Below, piece by piece: positions 22,722 to 32,854 of a DNA stretch of 40,703 bases. The DNA is taken from NCBI GenBank assembly GCA_034211175.1, contig JAXHUH010000069.1, positions 1 to 40,703 on the forward strand, read 5' to 3'. Both the position numbers and the translations under genes were made by a program. Below the pieces are notes generated by a model, which saw only the letters and a program-made list of their open reading frames with translations, made no database searches and was not told where the DNA came from. The DNA is from JAXHUH01 sp034211175. GTDB lineage: Bacteria; Actinomycetota; Acidimicrobiia; Acidimicrobiales; CAIXPF01. Within the stretch, counting starts at the first letter, position 1. Each line of letters starts with the position of its first letter.

Positions 22722-24047
22722 TCAGCCGGCGAGCACCACGGTGGCGCCGGAGCGGGCGTCGGCGCCGCGGTAGGTGGCGCGGTCGATCGGCCGGCGTTCA
22801 CCGTCGACCAGGATCACGGTGTCGCCGGTGTTGCCGAGCTGGACGGTGGTGAGATCGACGCGGCGGGCGTCGCCGGGGCCGATCTCGCCGGTCAGCTCGT
22901 CGAAGCGGGAGCCCAGGGCGTCCGTGATGGCCCAGCCGTCCACGCTGATGGGCTCCGCCGTCAGGTTGAGCAGGGTCACGGTCTCGGCGCCGCGGTCGGC
23001 GCCGGCGGGGTTGGGGAGCGCGGCGACGATGCGCACGAGCGCGCTGCGGCCGGTCTCCATCGTCGGCGGCTGGCTCGGCCCGGTCGGCAGGTCGATACGG
23101 ACGTAGTCCTCGGGGTTCACGGTGAGGCGCAACGTGTCGTCGGCGGGGTTGGCGACCAGGATGTCGTGGAGGTTGCCGATCTCGCCGGTCTGCAACACGG
23201 CCTGCCCGCTGTCGAGGTCGATCAGCGGCGCCGCGGCGGGCAGCAGCATGATCGCCTCGTCCCGGCCGGGTTCGGCCCGCAGCCAGTCCTCCCAGAACGC
23301 GACGCCGTTGGTGACCGCACCCTCGGGTGAGTTCCGGAACGGCACCAGCCGGCGGAACATGACCGGCACGATGACCAGGTCCTCGATCTCGTCGAGGGTC
23401 CCGATCACCGCCGGCGGGGCGCCGGGATGGCCGACCGCCGAGGCCCACAGGCCGCGCCCGTCGGCCCGGGCCCGGCGCGACCGCGGAGCCAGGTGGTCGC
23501 GCAGCTCGGCGGGGAGCGAGTCGAAGAACGCCGGGTAGACGAGGCCGGCGTCGAGCAGGCGGGCGTTGAGGCTGTCGTCGAGGTGAGCCGGTTCGACGAA
23601 CAGCTCGATGCCGTCGATCCCGGCGAGGTCGGCGTGCGCGGCGGCGTAGGCGAAGGCGACGATCCGGCCGTGCTGGTCGATCCCGTTGGCGAGGATGGCG
23701 CCGCGCACGCGCTCGGGGTTCGCCGCGCTGACCGCGCCGTTGTCGCAGAAGGTGAGGTCGTCGAAGCCGAGCTCGGCGAGGAGCAGGTCCCGGGCGCCGT
23801 CGCCGAGCGCCTCGTTCTGGTTCCGGCCCTGGAAGTGGGTCTCGAGGGCGTCGATCGCCTCGAACCGCAGGTTGACGCCGTCCTCACGCTTGAAGTCGGG
23901 CCCCGAGCCGCCGAAGCGCTCGAGCGTGCGCACGAGGTCCGGGTTGTCGGGGTGGAAGCGGGCGGTGTCGCCGTCGGGCTGGGGGCCGCCGCAACCGTCG
24001 TCGGCGTAGCGGACGACGAACTCGCCGCGGATGTACCGGTAGGTCAT
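22722..24047 (-). CDS. Thermonuclease-like plus lamin-tail-domain protein
   Basis: A 441-residue fusion. The N-terminal half resembles the staphylococcal-nuclease fold: YRYIRGEFVVRYADDGCGGP, then DGVNLRFEAIDALETHFQGR, ALGDGARDLLLAELGFDDL, and later FVEPAHLDDSLNARLLDAGL and a DGRGLWA ending. The classic Arg/Glu active-site trio is not clearly conserved, so nuclease activity is uncertain. The last about 110 residues are a lamin-tail domain (RIVAALPNPAGADRGAETVT, LLNLTAEPISVDGWAITDAL, GNTGDTVILVD). Bacterial lamin-tail domains often sit on secreted or DNA/membrane-associated nucleases. No signal peptide is seen. ATG 24047 has AGGAG upstream. Confidence 0.75.
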   Translation of the reverse strand: MTYRYIRGEFVVRYADDGCGGPQPDGDTARFHPDNPDLVRTLERFGGSGPDFKREDGVNLRFEAIDALETHFQGRNQNEALGDGARDLLLAELGFDDLTFCDNGAVSAANPERVRGAILANGIDQHGRIVAFAYAAAHADLAGIDGIELFVEPAHLDDSLNARLLDAGLVYPAFFDSLPAELRDHLAPRSRRARADGRGLWASAVGHPGAPPAVIGTLDEIEDLVIVPVMFRRLVPFRNSPEGAVTNGVAFWEDWLRAEPGRDEAIMLLPAAAPLIDLDSGQAVLQTGEIGNLHDILVANPADDTLRLTVNPEDYVRIDLPTGPSQPPTMETGRSALVRIVAALPNPAGADRGAETVTLLNLTAEPISVDGWAITDALGSRFDELTGEIGPGDARRVDLTTVQLGNTGDTVILVDGERRPIDRATYRGADARSGATVVLAG

Positions 24048-24216
24048 GTCGAGCTCCTGACGCTGGGTCGTCGTCGCTCCATCGGCACGACACCGAGGTG
24101 ATGGCGCATCACCACCCCGGGATACGTGCACCCACTCCGAACTGGCGTGGTTCTCTGCTCTGCGCGCCGTCGTTTTTTCCTGCCAGTTCGGTTCTGGGGC
24201 GGGGTGGCGGCGGCGG

Positions 24217-24636
24217 TCAGTCGGTGAGGGTGTGGAGGATGCGGACGAGCTCGGCGCGGTCCGCGGGGGTGAGGTCGGCGAAGAAGCGCTCGGCCTCGCT
24301 GTGGCGCTCCGCCCGCCACTCCCGCAGCAACGTCGTGCCCGCCTCGGTCAGCTCCACGAGCACGGCCCGGCGATCGCCGGGATCGGGGCGGCGGGCAACG
24401 AGGCCCCGCTCCTCGAGGTCGTCGACCACCTCGGTGGCCGAGCGGGGCGCGATCCGGAGGTGCTTGGCGAGCTCACCCGGGCGCATCGTGCCGTGGTGGC
24501 CGAGCGTCCGCAACGCCCGGGCGTGGGACGGGTTGAGGTCCCACGGCGACAACGCACCCTTGGTGTGGTGACGGAGCCGGCGGGCCACGCTCCAGAACAG
24601 GTCGGCCAACCCATCCGACGGCGGCGGCGAGGTCAC
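24217..24636 (-). CDS. MarR-family transcriptional regulator
   Basis: A 139-residue winged-helix protein: WSVARRLRHHTKGALSPWDL, HTH LRTLGHHGTMRPGELAKHLR then IAPRSATEVVDDLEERGLVA, wing RPDPGDRRAVLVELT, and a C-terminal dimerisation helix ERFFADLTPADRAELVRIL. This is the complete MarR domain with normal length. It diverges from an ABC exporter gene with a palindromic operator between them, a common layout for drug-responsive repressor/efflux pairs. ATG 24636 is the only sensible start. The region upstream of its start also contains the TATTCT -10 for the exporter. Confidence 0.9.
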   Translation of the reverse strand: MTSPPPSDGLADLFWSVARRLRHHTKGALSPWDLNPSHARALRTLGHHGTMRPGELAKHLRIAPRSATEVVDDLEERGLVARRPDPGDRRAVLVELTEAGTTLLREWRAERHSEAERFFADLTPADRAELVRILHTLTD

Positions 24637-24667
24637 GGGAACACGGTAGCACCGAGCGTTGTTGTAG

Positions 24668-24695
24668 CCTCATGTTGAGGTAACCTCAGTATTCT
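24668..24695. promoter_or_regulatory. MarR operator and exporter promoter
   Basis: Two overlapping inverted repeats share a half-site: CCTCA-TGT-TGAGG (24668-24680) and TGAGGT-A-ACCTCA (24676-24688). Immediately after lies TATTCT (24690-24695), a TANNNT -10 box for the ABC gene. Occupancy would exclude polymerase from the exporter promoter. Confidence 0.7.
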
Positions 24696-24769
24696 CCAGG
24701 TCCTCGGGACCGCCGGATCGTTCGACCCCGGAACCCCCGACCCCATCGTCTCCGAAAGGCCGATGCCGC

Positions 24770-26536
24770 TTGCCCCGCCCCACACCCACCCTCTCCGCTG
24801 CCGACAAGGCCAAGGCCCGCGAGGTCTCGCTGCGTCGGATCGGCGCCCTGTTCACCCCGCACCGGGCGCAGCTCGCCGTCGTCGTCGCCATCATCGTCGT
24901 CTCGTCGATCGTGGCCATGGCCTCGCCGTTCCTGCTGCGCGAGGTCATCGACGTCGCCCTCCCCGAGCAGGACACGACCCTGCTCGTGTGGCTCGTCGTC
25001 GGCATGATCGCCGTCGCCGCCACCACCTCGGGCCTCGGTGTCGTCCAGACGTGGATCTCGACCACCGTCGGCCAGCAGGTCATGCACCGCCTCCGGACCG
25101 ACGTGTTCGCCCACCTCCAGCGCCAGTCCGTCGGGTTCTTCACCCGCACCCGCACCGGCGAGGTCCAGTCGCGCATCACCAACGACATCGGCGGCATGCA
25201 GTCGGTCGTCACCTCGACCGCCACCTCGATCGCCTCCAACCTCACGACCGTCGTCGCCACCGCGGTCGCCATGGTCGCCCTGTCGTGGCAGCTCTCCCTG
25301 GTCAGCCTCGTCGTGCTGCCGCCGGCCGTGCTCCTGTCCCGCCGTGTCGCCGACCTGCGCCGCGAGATCACCGCCCGGCGCCAGCGCGAGCTCGCCGACC
25401 TCAACGTCGTGATCGAGGAGGGCCTGTCGATCAGCGGCATCCAACTGGCCAAGACCCTCGGCACCGGCGACGCGCTCGTCGACCGGTTCGCCGCGTCGTC
25501 CGAGCGGCTGATCGACCTCGAGCTGCGCTCCGAGCTGGCCGGCCGGTGGCGCATGGCCACCATGAACGTGATCTTCGCCGCCATCCCTGCGGTGATCTAC
25601 CTGGCCGCCGGGCTCCCGTTCACCGCCGGGACGATGAGCATCGGCACGCTCGTGGCGTTCGCCTCGCTCCAGTCCGGGCTGTTCCGACCGGTGATGGGCC
25701 TGCTCAACGTCGGCGTTCAGGTCGCCAGCTCCCTGGCCCTCTTCGCCCGCATCTTCGAGTACCTCGACCTCACCGTCGAGGTCGCCGACCCCGAACGACC
25801 GGTCACCCTCGGGTCGCCCCGAGGCCACCTGCGACTCGAGGGCGTCACCTTCGCCCATCCCGGCGCCACGGCGCCGGCGGTCGACGACGTCAGCCTCGAC
25901 GTCCCCGCCGGCACGTCGCTGGCCCTCGTCGGTGAGACCGGCTCGGGCAAGAGCACGATCGCCGGCCTGATCGCCCGCCTCCACGACCCGACCGCGGGCC
26001 GGGTGACGATCGACGGCGTCGACGTCCGCGATCTCCGCCTCGCCGACCTGGCAGGGGTCGTCGGGGTCGTCAGCCAGGAGACCTACCTGCTCCACACCAC
26101 CGTGCGGGAGAACCTGCGCTACGCCCGGCCCGCCGCCACCGACGACGACATCGAGGCCGCCGCCCGCGCCGCCCGGATCCACGACCTGATCGTGTCGCTG
26201 CCCGACGGCTACGACACCGTCGTCGGCTCGCGGGGCCACCGGTTCTCCGGCGGAGAGAAGCAACGCATCGCCATCGCCCGCACCCTGCTGCGCGACCCGG
26301 CCATCCTCGTGCTCGACGAGGCGACCAGCGCGCTCGACACCGAGACCGAGCGCGCCGTCCAGCGGGCGTTCGACGAGCTCGCCCGGGGTCGCACCACGAT
26401 CACCATCGCCCACCGGCTCTCCACCGTCCGCGACGCCGACCAGATCGTCGTCCTCGATCACGGCCGGGTGATCGAGTCGGGCACCCACGACGCCCTCGTG
26501 GCCGCCGCCGGCCGCTACGCCCTCCTCGCCGCCTGA
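24770..26536 (+). CDS. ABC exporter half-transporter (fused permease and ATPase)
   Basis: A 588-residue half-transporter of the multidrug/lipid exporter type. The N-terminal six-helix membrane domain runs from about 20 to 310 (AVVVAIIVVSSIVAMASPFL, then VVLPPAVLLSRRV and PAVIYLAAGLPFTAGTMSIG). The ATPase domain from about 345 has Walker A GETGSGKST, Q-loop VSQETYLLHTTV, signature FSGGEKQR, Walker B ILVLDEATSALD and the H-loop IAHRLSTV. It should work as a homodimer or with a partner not present here. There is no ATG near the expected N-terminus. TTG 24770 is the best start and has a weak AAAGG upstream. Control by the divergent MarR is likely. The substrate is unknown. Confidence 0.92.
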   Translation: MPRPTPTLSAADKAKAREVSLRRIGALFTPHRAQLAVVVAIIVVSSIVAMASPFLLREVIDVALPEQDTTLLVWLVVGMIAVAATTSGLGVVQTWISTTVGQQVMHRLRTDVFAHLQRQSVGFFTRTRTGEVQSRITNDIGGMQSVVTSTATSIASNLTTVVATAVAMVALSWQLSLVSLVVLPPAVLLSRRVADLRREITARRQRELADLNVVIEEGLSISGIQLAKTLGTGDALVDRFAASSERLIDLELRSELAGRWRMATMNVIFAAIPAVIYLAAGLPFTAGTMSIGTLVAFASLQSGLFRPVMGLLNVGVQVASSLALFARIFEYLDLTVEVADPERPVTLGSPRGHLRLEGVTFAHPGATAPAVDDVSLDVPAGTSLALVGETGSGKSTIAGLIARLHDPTAGRVTIDGVDVRDLRLADLAGVVGVVSQETYLLHTTVRENLRYARPAATDDDIEAAARAARIHDLIVSLPDGYDTVVGSRGHRFSGGEKQRIAIARTLLRDPAILVLDEATSALDTETERAVQRAFDELARGRTTITIAHRLSTVRDADQIVVLDHGRVIESGTHDALVAAAGRYALLAA

Positions 26537-26625
26537 CGCCGTCCGGTTCGGGCGTCCCCGAGGGATCGTGGGCTCGTCGGTGGCGGTGACGAGCGAAGGC
26601 ATGACGGACGTGGCAGCGTGAGCAC

Positions 26626-27480
26626 GTGCGCACGAGCGAACACGTCACACGAGGCGCGGCGAGCGCCGAGGTGCCCCGCCACCACATCCGTCCCTGCGGG
26701 GTCGACGACGATGCCACCGAGGCCGGCGCGGTCCGCGGTTCGATCGCCGGCCCGCCGCCGGGCACCAGGCCCTCCGCCGGCCTCGGGCGCAGGGCCTTGG
26801 TCGTGCCCCTCGCGCTGCTCGCCCTCGTGCTCGCCGGTTGCGGCGGTGACGATGACGACCAGGGCGCCACGACCTCGACGTCGGTCGACACGTCGGACGA
26901 TGCGACGACGACGTCGGTGGCTGACGACGGCGCGACCTCGACCACCGCAGCCGAGGCGACCACGACCTCGACGCCGACGGACACCACGGACGACGCGACG
27001 ACCACCACGGCTGTCGCCGAGGAGGTCGCACTCGTCCTCGAGCCGGACGGGATCGGGACGATCGAGACCGCCACCGGCTCGACCAACCACCTGACGTTCG
27101 ACACCGACATGGCGACCGTCGACGACGTCGCGTCGACCGTGCTCGGCGGCACGGCCGAGCAGCAGGCCGTCGACGAGTGCCCGGCCGGCCCGGCCGAGAC
27201 CTACCGCTACGACAACGGGCTGTCGCTGGTCGCCCAGGACGGGACGTTCGTCGGCTGGTCGATCGGGCCGGGCGGCGATCAGGACCTCACGACGCTCGCC
27301 GGCATCGGCCTCGGCTCGACGGTGGCCGAGGTGCGCGACGTCATCGCCGACGTCACCGTCGAGGAGACCAGCCTCGGCTACGAGATGTCGGCCGGCGGGT
27401 TCGGCGCCGTCGTCGACGGCGACACCGACGACGCGGTCATCACCGACCTCTGGGCCGGCACCGTCTGCATCTTTCGTTGA
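26626..27480 (+). CDS. Lipoprotein with Thr/Asp-rich linker
   Basis: A lipoprotein: the hydrophobic segment ALVVPLALLALVLAGC ends in a lipobox, with lipidated Cys72 if translation starts at GTG 26626. A signal peptide with 50 preceding residues is unusual, so the real start may lie closer to it, but no better start with a ribosome-binding site was found. After the Cys comes GGDDDDQ, a low-complexity Thr/Ser/Asp/Ala linker of about 60 residues, then a compact globular domain (about 130-284) with two Cys (DECPAGP and VCIFR). They may form a disulphide. No family is recognised. Similar lipoproteins with these linkers are typical of Acidimicrobiia. Confidence 0.7.
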   Translation: MRTSEHVTRGAASAEVPRHHIRPCGVDDDATEAGAVRGSIAGPPPGTRPSAGLGRRALVVPLALLALVLAGCGGDDDDQGATTSTSVDTSDDATTTSVADDGATSTTAAEATTTSTPTDTTDDATTTTAVAEEVALVLEPDGIGTIETATGSTNHLTFDTDMATVDDVASTVLGGTAEQQAVDECPAGPAETYRYDNGLSLVAQDGTFVGWSIGPGGDQDLTTLAGIGLGSTVAEVRDVIADVTVEETSLGYEMSAGGFGAVVDGDTDDAVITDLWAGTVCIFR

Positions 27481-27501
27481 GCCGTTGCGTCGGGCGCGGC
27501 G

Positions 27502-27696
27502 TCAGTGGCCTCGGCCGCGGCCGAAGGGTTCGCTCGGGGGGACCTCGAGGGGGCGGTAGTGCACGCCGGAGTGCGGGTGCTCCGGTGAGCCGTGGCCTTC
27601 CTTGTCCCACCAGCCCTCGCGATCGCGACGGCGCAGGACCCGGTACAGCAGGGCGCCGGCCAGGCCGGTGGCGGCGAGCAGGGCGAGACCGGGCAT
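27502..27696 (-). CDS. Small single-pass membrane protein (64 aa)
   Basis: A 64-residue protein with one N-terminal transmembrane segment (LALLAATGLAGALLYRVL), an RRRDREGWWDKEGHG stretch and a short Pro/Gly/His-rich tail. GGAGGAGACCG directly precedes ATG 27696, a strong ribosome-binding site. No function is known. Confidence 0.65.
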   Translation of the reverse strand: MPGLALLAATGLAGALLYRVLRRRDREGWWDKEGHGSPEHPHSGVHYRPLEVPPSEPFGRGRGH

Positions 27697-27796
27697 CGGT
27701 CTCCTCCAGGGTCGCTTCTCGTGGCGCGCGTCACCTTACCCACCGTGACGGCAGGATCTGACGCCTGGCTGACCCCGTGGGGTTGCCGCGCGCCGG

Positions 27797-28498
27797 TCAG
27801 CCCTGGCCGTAGTAGGCGGCGGGGCCGTGCTTGCGCTGGAAGTGGGGGTCGAGCACCCACGGCTCGAGGTCGGGCGCCTCGCCGCCGGCGATCGTGCCCG
27901 AGAGGATCGCCATGCGGGCGATCTGCTCGATGGCGACCGCGTTGTCGACCGCCTTGGTCGCGTTCTTCCCCCACACGAACGGGCCGTGGCCGGCGAGCAG
28001 GACACCGGGCACGTGCATCGGGTCGAGGCCCTCGGCGCGGAAGTGGTCGATGACGACGGTGCCCGTGTTGGCCTCGTAGTCCTCGGCGACCTCGTCGGCC
28101 GTGAGCGGCCGGGTGACCGGCACCGGGCCGGCGAAGTGGTCGGCGTGGGTCGTGCCGAGGCAGGGGATCGGCCGGCGCGCCTGGGCGAACGCGGTGGCGT
28201 GGACGCTGTGGACGTGGACGATGCCGCCGACGCCGTCGAAGGCGCGGTAGAGCGCCAGGTGGCTCGGCGTGTCGGTCGACGGGCGCATCTCACCGGCGAC
28301 GACGTTGCCGTCGAGGTCGAGGACGACGATGTCGTCCGGCTTCATGTCCGGGTAGGCCACACCGCTCGGCTTGATGGCGACGAGGTCGCCGTCGTCGGAG
28401 CGGGCGCTCACGTTGCCCCACGTCAGGGCGACCAGCCCCTCGGCCGGGAGGCGCAGGTTCTCCTCCCACACCCGGGTCCGCAGCTCGTCGATCGTCAT
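27797..28498 (-). CDS. araD: L-ribulose-5-phosphate 4-epimerase
   Basis: A 233-residue class II aldolase-fold epimerase that converts L-ribulose-5-phosphate to D-xylulose-5-phosphate, the last step of bacterial L-arabinose catabolism. Motifs seen: LTWGNVSARSDDGDLVAIKPSG (phosphate binding), HVHSVHATAFAQ (two zinc His), LLAGHGPFVWGKN (third zinc His), and the C-terminal GPAAYYGQG with the catalytic Tyr seen in E. coli AraD. ATG 28498 has AGGTGA upstream. It diverges from araR, whose operator lies 138-153 bases upstream, and is separated from the other ara genes by araR and a transporter terminator. Confidence 0.95.
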   Translation of the reverse strand: MTIDELRTRVWEENLRLPAEGLVALTWGNVSARSDDGDLVAIKPSGVAYPDMKPDDIVVLDLDGNVVAGEMRPSTDTPSHLALYRAFDGVGGIVHVHSVHATAFAQARRPIPCLGTTHADHFAGPVPVTRPLTADEVAEDYEANTGTVVIDHFRAEGLDPMHVPGVLLAGHGPFVWGKNATKAVDNAVAIEQIARMAILSGTIAGGEAPDLEPWVLDPHFQRKHGPAAYYGQG

Positions 28499-28635
28499 CG
28501 TCCATCACCTGCGCTCGTCGTCGGGCGACCGGTCGCCCTGCGGGTCGGGCCCGCGTCGTCGCACCCGTCTCCTCGTGCGCTCGGGGTGCTCGTGCTCTCG
28601 TCGTATCGGCAGGCGTTGTGCCCGTCCTGATGCGG

Positions 28636-28651
28636 ATGTTACCGTTAACAT
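28636..28651. promoter_or_regulatory. AraR operator at araR/araD
   Basis: The site ATGTTACCGTTAACAT (ATGTTA and TAACAT arms around CCGT) overlaps a TACCGT -10 candidate (28640-28645), with TTGTGC 18 bases further upstream as a -35. It ends three bases before the araR ATG. Related 16-mers occur at 37340 and 37384 before araB. Confidence 0.8.
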
Positions 28652-28654
28652 TCG

Positions 28655-29731
28655 ATGGTGGCCACCCCCAGGAAGCGAGCGACGATCAAGGACGTCGCCG
28701 CCGCGTGTGGGGTCTCGACCCAGACGGTGTCGCGGGTGATCAACCACCACCCGAACGTCGCCCCGGCCACGCGCCATCGCGTCCAGGAGACCATCGCCGC
28801 CCTGAACTACACGCCCAGTGCGCTCGCCCGCGGGCTGCAGGCGAGCCGGTCGAACACGATCGGCGTGCTGCTCGGCGGCGTGCAGTACTTCGGGCCGGCG
28901 CAGACCCTCGTCGGCATCGTCGACGAGTGCTCGGCCCAGCGCCTCACCGTGGTGCTGGCCGAGCTGCCCGAGCTGGGCGCCACCGACCTCGAGTCCGCCA
29001 TCCGCTCGCTCATCGAGCACCGGGTCGACGGCCTCGTCATGTCGGTGCCCGAGGTCGGCGACGTCATCGAACGGATCGCGGACGTGGTCGCCGACAGCCC
29101 GGTCCCCATCGTGTTCGTGCGGGCCGTCTACCCCGAGGGCCACTCGAGCGTGCTCGTCGACAACGCCGAGGCGATCCACCGGGTCGTCGACCACCTGGTC
29201 GACCTCGGCCGCACACGGATCGGCCACATCTCCGGCCCGGCCGGTTGGCACGAGGCCGAGGCCCGGGCCGGCGCCTGGCGGGAGCGGGTGACGAGCCACG
29301 GGCTGGCGGCCCCCGCGTGCCACCTCGAGGTGGGCGACTGGGCCTGCGAGTCGGGTGCGGCGGCGATGGACGCGCTCCTCGACCGTGCCCCCGATCTCGA
29401 CGCCGTCGTCGTCGCCAACGACCGCATGGCGTTCGGGGCGATGTACGTCCTCGGTCGCCGCGGCCGCCGCGTGCCCGAGGACGTCGCCGTCACCGGGTTC
29501 GACGACGTGCCCGAGGCGGCGTGGAACACGACGTCGCTCACCTCGGTCGCCCAGCCGCTCCAGGCCGTCGGCCACTCCGCGGTGCGTGCGCTCCTGAGTC
29601 ACCGCGACGATCCCGGTCGGGCACCGTCAGTGCTGTCGATCCGGGCGAAGCTCGTCGTGCGCGAGAGCACCGCCGGCGTGGCCCACGCCACCTGGCGCCC
29701 GCCCGGAGACCGGCCGCTGCTCACCGGCTGA
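28655..29731 (+). CDS. araR: LacI-family arabinose regulator (AraR-like)
   Basis: A 358-residue LacI-type repressor: HTH TIKDVAAACGVSTQTVSRVI followed by the hinge ALNYTPSALARGLQASRSNT, then a periplasmic-binding-like effector domain (VDGLVMSVPEVGDV, ISGPAGWHEAEARAGAW, VVVANDRMAFGAM, VTGFDDVPEAAW, LTSVAQPLQAVG). It most likely represses the ara genes and is released by an L-arabinose-derived ligand. This is inferred from its place between araD and the transporter and from operators shared with araB. The ATG is only nine bases after a TACCGT -10, so its mRNA would be nearly leaderless. Note that AraR of Bacillus is a GntR/LacI hybrid, while this is a plain LacI protein. The symbol is functional, not orthology-based. 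Confidence 0.85.
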   Translation: MVATPRKRATIKDVAAACGVSTQTVSRVINHHPNVAPATRHRVQETIAALNYTPSALARGLQASRSNTIGVLLGGVQYFGPAQTLVGIVDECSAQRLTVVLAELPELGATDLESAIRSLIEHRVDGLVMSVPEVGDVIERIADVVADSPVPIVFVRAVYPEGHSSVLVDNAEAIHRVVDHLVDLGRTRIGHISGPAGWHEAEARAGAWRERVTSHGLAAPACHLEVGDWACESGAAAMDALLDRAPDLDAVVVANDRMAFGAMYVLGRRGRRVPEDVAVTGFDDVPEAAWNTTSLTSVAQPLQAVGHSAVRALLSHRDDPGRAPSVLSIRAKLVVRESTAGVAHATWRPPGDRPLLTG

Positions 29732-29897
29732 CCCCGGCCGACCGGCCGGGCTCGCCCACCCTCGACGCCGCCACCCTCCCGGAGCCGGACGCCACGGCGG
29801 CCCACCCCTCGCGCCTCCACCTCGCCGAACCCGGCCCGGTGCGGAGGTCGTGAAGCTCGCCCTCGCCCTCGCCCCCCGCCGTCGCCCGGACGCGGAA

Positions 29898-29921
29898 CGG
29901 GCGCCCCCGAAGGGGCGCCCG
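29898..29921. terminator. Terminator between araR and the ABC permease
   Basis: A perfect 10-bp stem (CGGGCGCCCC) with CGAA loop lies between the convergent ends of araR and the minus-strand transporter operon, 22 bases beyond the permease stop. No T-tract, but the position suits a bidirectional terminator. Confidence 0.7.
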
Positions 29922-29942
29922 CACCGACCGGGGAGCTGGCGA

Positions 29943-31195
29943 CTACGAGGCGCCCTGGCCGCGGCGCTTGTTGTAGATGTCGAAGGCGACGGCGAGCAGC
30001 AGCACGAGGCCCTTGACGACCTGCTGGGTCGACTGCTCGACACCCATGAGCTGCATGCCGTTGCTCATGACGGCCATGATCAGGCCACCGACCATGGCCC
30101 CGGTGACCCGGCCGACGCCGCCGGTCGTCGAGGCGCCGCCGATGAAGCAGGCGGCGATGGCGTCGAGCTCGAACATCGTGCCGGCGCTCGGCTGGGCGCC
30201 GTTCATCCGGGACGAGAACACGACACCGGCGAGGCCCGACAGCAGGCCCATGTTGACCATGACGCCGAAGTTGACCCGGCGGACCTTCACGCCGGAGAGC
30301 TGCGCGGCGCTGAGGTTGCCGCCGATGGCGTAGATGTGGCGGCCGAAGACCGTGCGCCGGGCGACGATGCTGTAGATGAGGATCAGCGCCGCCAGCAGGA
30401 TGAGCACGTTCGGCAGGCCCCGGCTCTGGGCGAGCTGGTACCCGAACCACAGCACGACCGCGCCGACGGCGACGATCTTCGTGACGAACAGGGCGAAGCT
30501 CTCGACCGGCTGGTTGTAGGACTGCCGCGAGGTGCGGCTGCGCCACGTGGCGACCGCGAAGATCGCGACCGCGGCGGCGAAGACGGCGAGGGTGAACAGG
30601 TCGACGTCACCGTCGCCGAACCACCCGATCTGGAAGCCGTTGGCGATCCGGTAGTACAGGCCGCCGAACGGGGAGAGGGAGATGTTGTCGAGGACGATGT
30701 AGGTCAGTCCCCGGAACAGCAACATGCCGGCCAGGGTCACGATGAACGCCGGTATGCCGACGTAGGCGACCCAGAAGCCCTGCCAGATGCCGGCGAGGAG
30801 CCCGATGGCGATGGCGGCGAGGACGCCGACCCACCACGGGGCACCCCAGTCGATGACCACGACGGCGGCGACCGCCCCCGTCAGTGCGACGAGCGAACCG
30901 ACCGAGAGGTCGATGTGGCCGCCGATGATGACCAGCGCCATCCCGACCGCGAGGATCAGGATGTAGGAGTACTGGAGAACGATGTTGGTGAGGTTGCCGG
31001 GGCTGAGGAAGTTCTCGTTCAGCACCGAGAAGAGTGCGACGATGAGCACGAAAGCGACGAAGATGCCGCTCTGGCGCATGTTCTGGGTGACGAGGCCTCT
31101 GACCTCACCGAACCGGCCCGTCGACCGCGCCTCGGCGGGCGTGGCGACCGGGATCTGCTCGGTGGTCTCCTCGTCCTGCATGGGTTCCGTCGTGG

Positions 31196-31199
<4 letters not shown>
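29943..31199 (-). CDS. gguB: Monosaccharide ABC transporter permease (GguB/XylH type)
   Basis: A 418-residue CUT2-family permease. After a polar N-terminal tail come about ten membrane helices: IFVAFVLIVALFSVL, then LILAVGMALVIIGGHIDLSV with the GGHIDLSVG motif, LLFRGLTYIVL, and late GGNLSAAQLSGVKVRRVNFG and ACFIGGASTTGGVGRVTGAM, which are characteristic of BPD_transp_2 permeases. With the adjacent ATPase and sugar-binding lipoprotein it imports a monosaccharide, here most likely L-arabinose. The start codon overlaps the upstream ATPase stop (ATGA), giving tight coupling. The 3' end is followed by a hairpin terminator. The ChvE-GguAB versus XylFGH assignment rests on overall family resemblance. 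Confidence 0.88.
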
Positions 31200-32737
<1,538 letters not shown>

Positions 32738-32794
32738 GGATGAACCTTCGTGCGGTGACGCGGATGGTGCGAAAGGAGCCGGACTGACCGACCG

Positions 32795-32832
32795 CATCGG
32801 CCCGGCCGCAGCGCGGCGCGGCCGGGCCGATG
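32795..32832. terminator. Attenuator hairpin between binding-protein and ATPase genes
   Basis: Perfect 15-base arms (32795-32809 and 32818-32832) enclose an eight-base loop. It lies 22 bases after the binding-protein stop inside the operon. Partial termination or 3'-end protection would make binding protein in excess over ATPase and permease, as common for sugar ABC systems. Confidence 0.65.
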
Positions 32833-32854
32833 GGTCATGACGTGATCGGGTGGG

